Below are positions 12,895 to 13,193 of a stretch of DNA of 13,193 bases, piece after piece. Numbering within the stretch: position 1 is the stretch's first letter; every line of letters starts with the position of its first letter. The translations under genes were made by a program, and so were the position numbers. The stretch spans positions 1 to 13,193 of the forward strand of contig UROA01000048.1 of NCBI GenBank assembly GCA_900549355.1. The letters are read 5' to 3'. Under the pieces are notes generated by a model. The model searched no databases and had not been told where the DNA came from. It worked only from the letters and a program-made list of their open reading frames with translations. The DNA is from an uncultured Collinsella sp. GTDB taxonomy: Bacteria > Actinomycetota > Coriobacteriia > Coriobacteriales > Coriobacteriaceae.

Positions 12895-13193
12895 TTAGCC
12901 GTGGTACTCGCCGTTGTACTGGATGAGCGTCAGGTCCTCCACGCCGTCGAGCGCGCGGATGGCATCGGCATAGGGCATATCCACACCGTCAGAGAACACC
13001 TCGACGGCCATCTCGACCTTGTCGCCGCGCATGGTCTTAGACTTGACGGTGAACTTGGTGCGCCCAAATGCACGCACAATATCGTCGCCAGTGGTCTGAC
13101 CCGTGTAGTGGATGACCATCATGTAAACGCGCGCCTTGTCCTGGTGGCTCGCAAAGCCGGCGATCATCACCACGATCCCCACCGCCGTGAGCC
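12895..13193 (-). CDS. C-terminal part of an unidentified, probably membrane-anchored protein (partial)
   Basis: The frame enters from the right edge and ends at TAA 12897-12895, giving about 99 residues. It opens with the end of a hydrophobic segment (LTAVGIVVMIAGFASH) followed by a soluble alpha/beta tail (ARVYMMVIHYTG ... VEMAVEVFSDGVDMPYADAIRAL ... LTLIQYNGEYHG). An in-frame GTG lies at 13182, but the open frame continues upstream and the hydrophobic stretch would be cut, so I treat the gene as truncated by the window. The pattern of a membrane segment plus a small ferredoxin-like tail recalls DUF4956 or MgtC-type proteins, but I cannot decide. It ends at a hairpin (12865-12888). Confidence 0.7.
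   Translation of the reverse strand, partial: LTAVGIVVMIAGFASHQDKARVYMMVIHYTGQTTGDDIVRAFGRTKFTVKSKTMRGDKVEMAVEVFSDGVDMPYADAIRALDGVEDLTLIQYNGEYHG

Overview
The window looks like a chromosomal segment of a high-GC gut actinobacterium of the Coriobacteriia, most likely Collinsella or a close relative. This rests on recalled protein resemblance, the GC-rich codon bias and the gene mix; no search was possible. Almost everything is on the minus strand, and the one clear plus-strand gene is a small winged-helix regulator.

Region 1 (1-2300) is the end-on view of a rimP-nusA-infB transcription/translation operon. infB runs off the left edge. nusA and rimP are separated by one base. No ylxR/rnpM or L7Ae-like gene sits between nusA and infB; instead NusA carries a C-terminal Cys-Cys-Cys-His tail. 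The operon has a good sigma70-type promoter, followed within about 20 bases by an intrinsic-terminator hairpin that ends just before the rimP ribosome binding site. This is a candidate attenuator, possibly read by NusA itself.

Region 2 (2266-5280) holds leuS with its own terminator. Its 5' leader is almost entirely one huge hairpin (4931-5049). Upstream of that are a perfect 15-bp hairpin and a copy of a structured intergenic repeat.

Region 3 (5278-8321) contains an IMP dehydrogenase of the Tritrichomonas foetus-like type. Divergent from it, with overlapping promoter elements, is a ModE/LysR-type one-domain DNA-binding protein. Convergent with that protein, overlapping it by 11 bases, is a degenerate Cys/Met-metabolism PLP-fold protein that appears to have lost its catalytic lysine.

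Region 4 (8344-12661) is a compact sucrose utilisation locus transcribed as repressor (scrR-like), PTS permease EIIBC (scrA-like) and GH32 sucrose-6-phosphate hydrolase (scrB-like). Three near-identical 14-bp LacI-family operators sit at the scrA promoter (two) and just inside the scrR leader (one), which predicts repression plus autoregulation. Imported sucrose-6-phosphate would be cleaved to glucose-6-phosphate and fructose. The EIIA component and fructokinase are not in the window.

Region 5 (12675-13193) has a second copy of the structured repeat and the C-terminal part of an unidentified, probably membrane-anchored protein that enters from the right edge. No tRNA, rRNA, CRISPR array, insertion sequence or phage gene was seen. 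The most unusual material is in the leaders and intergenic spaces: a terminator in the rimP leader, a leuS leader hairpin whose wobble pairs point to the minus-strand RNA, and a repeat family with a compensatory base change between its two copies.
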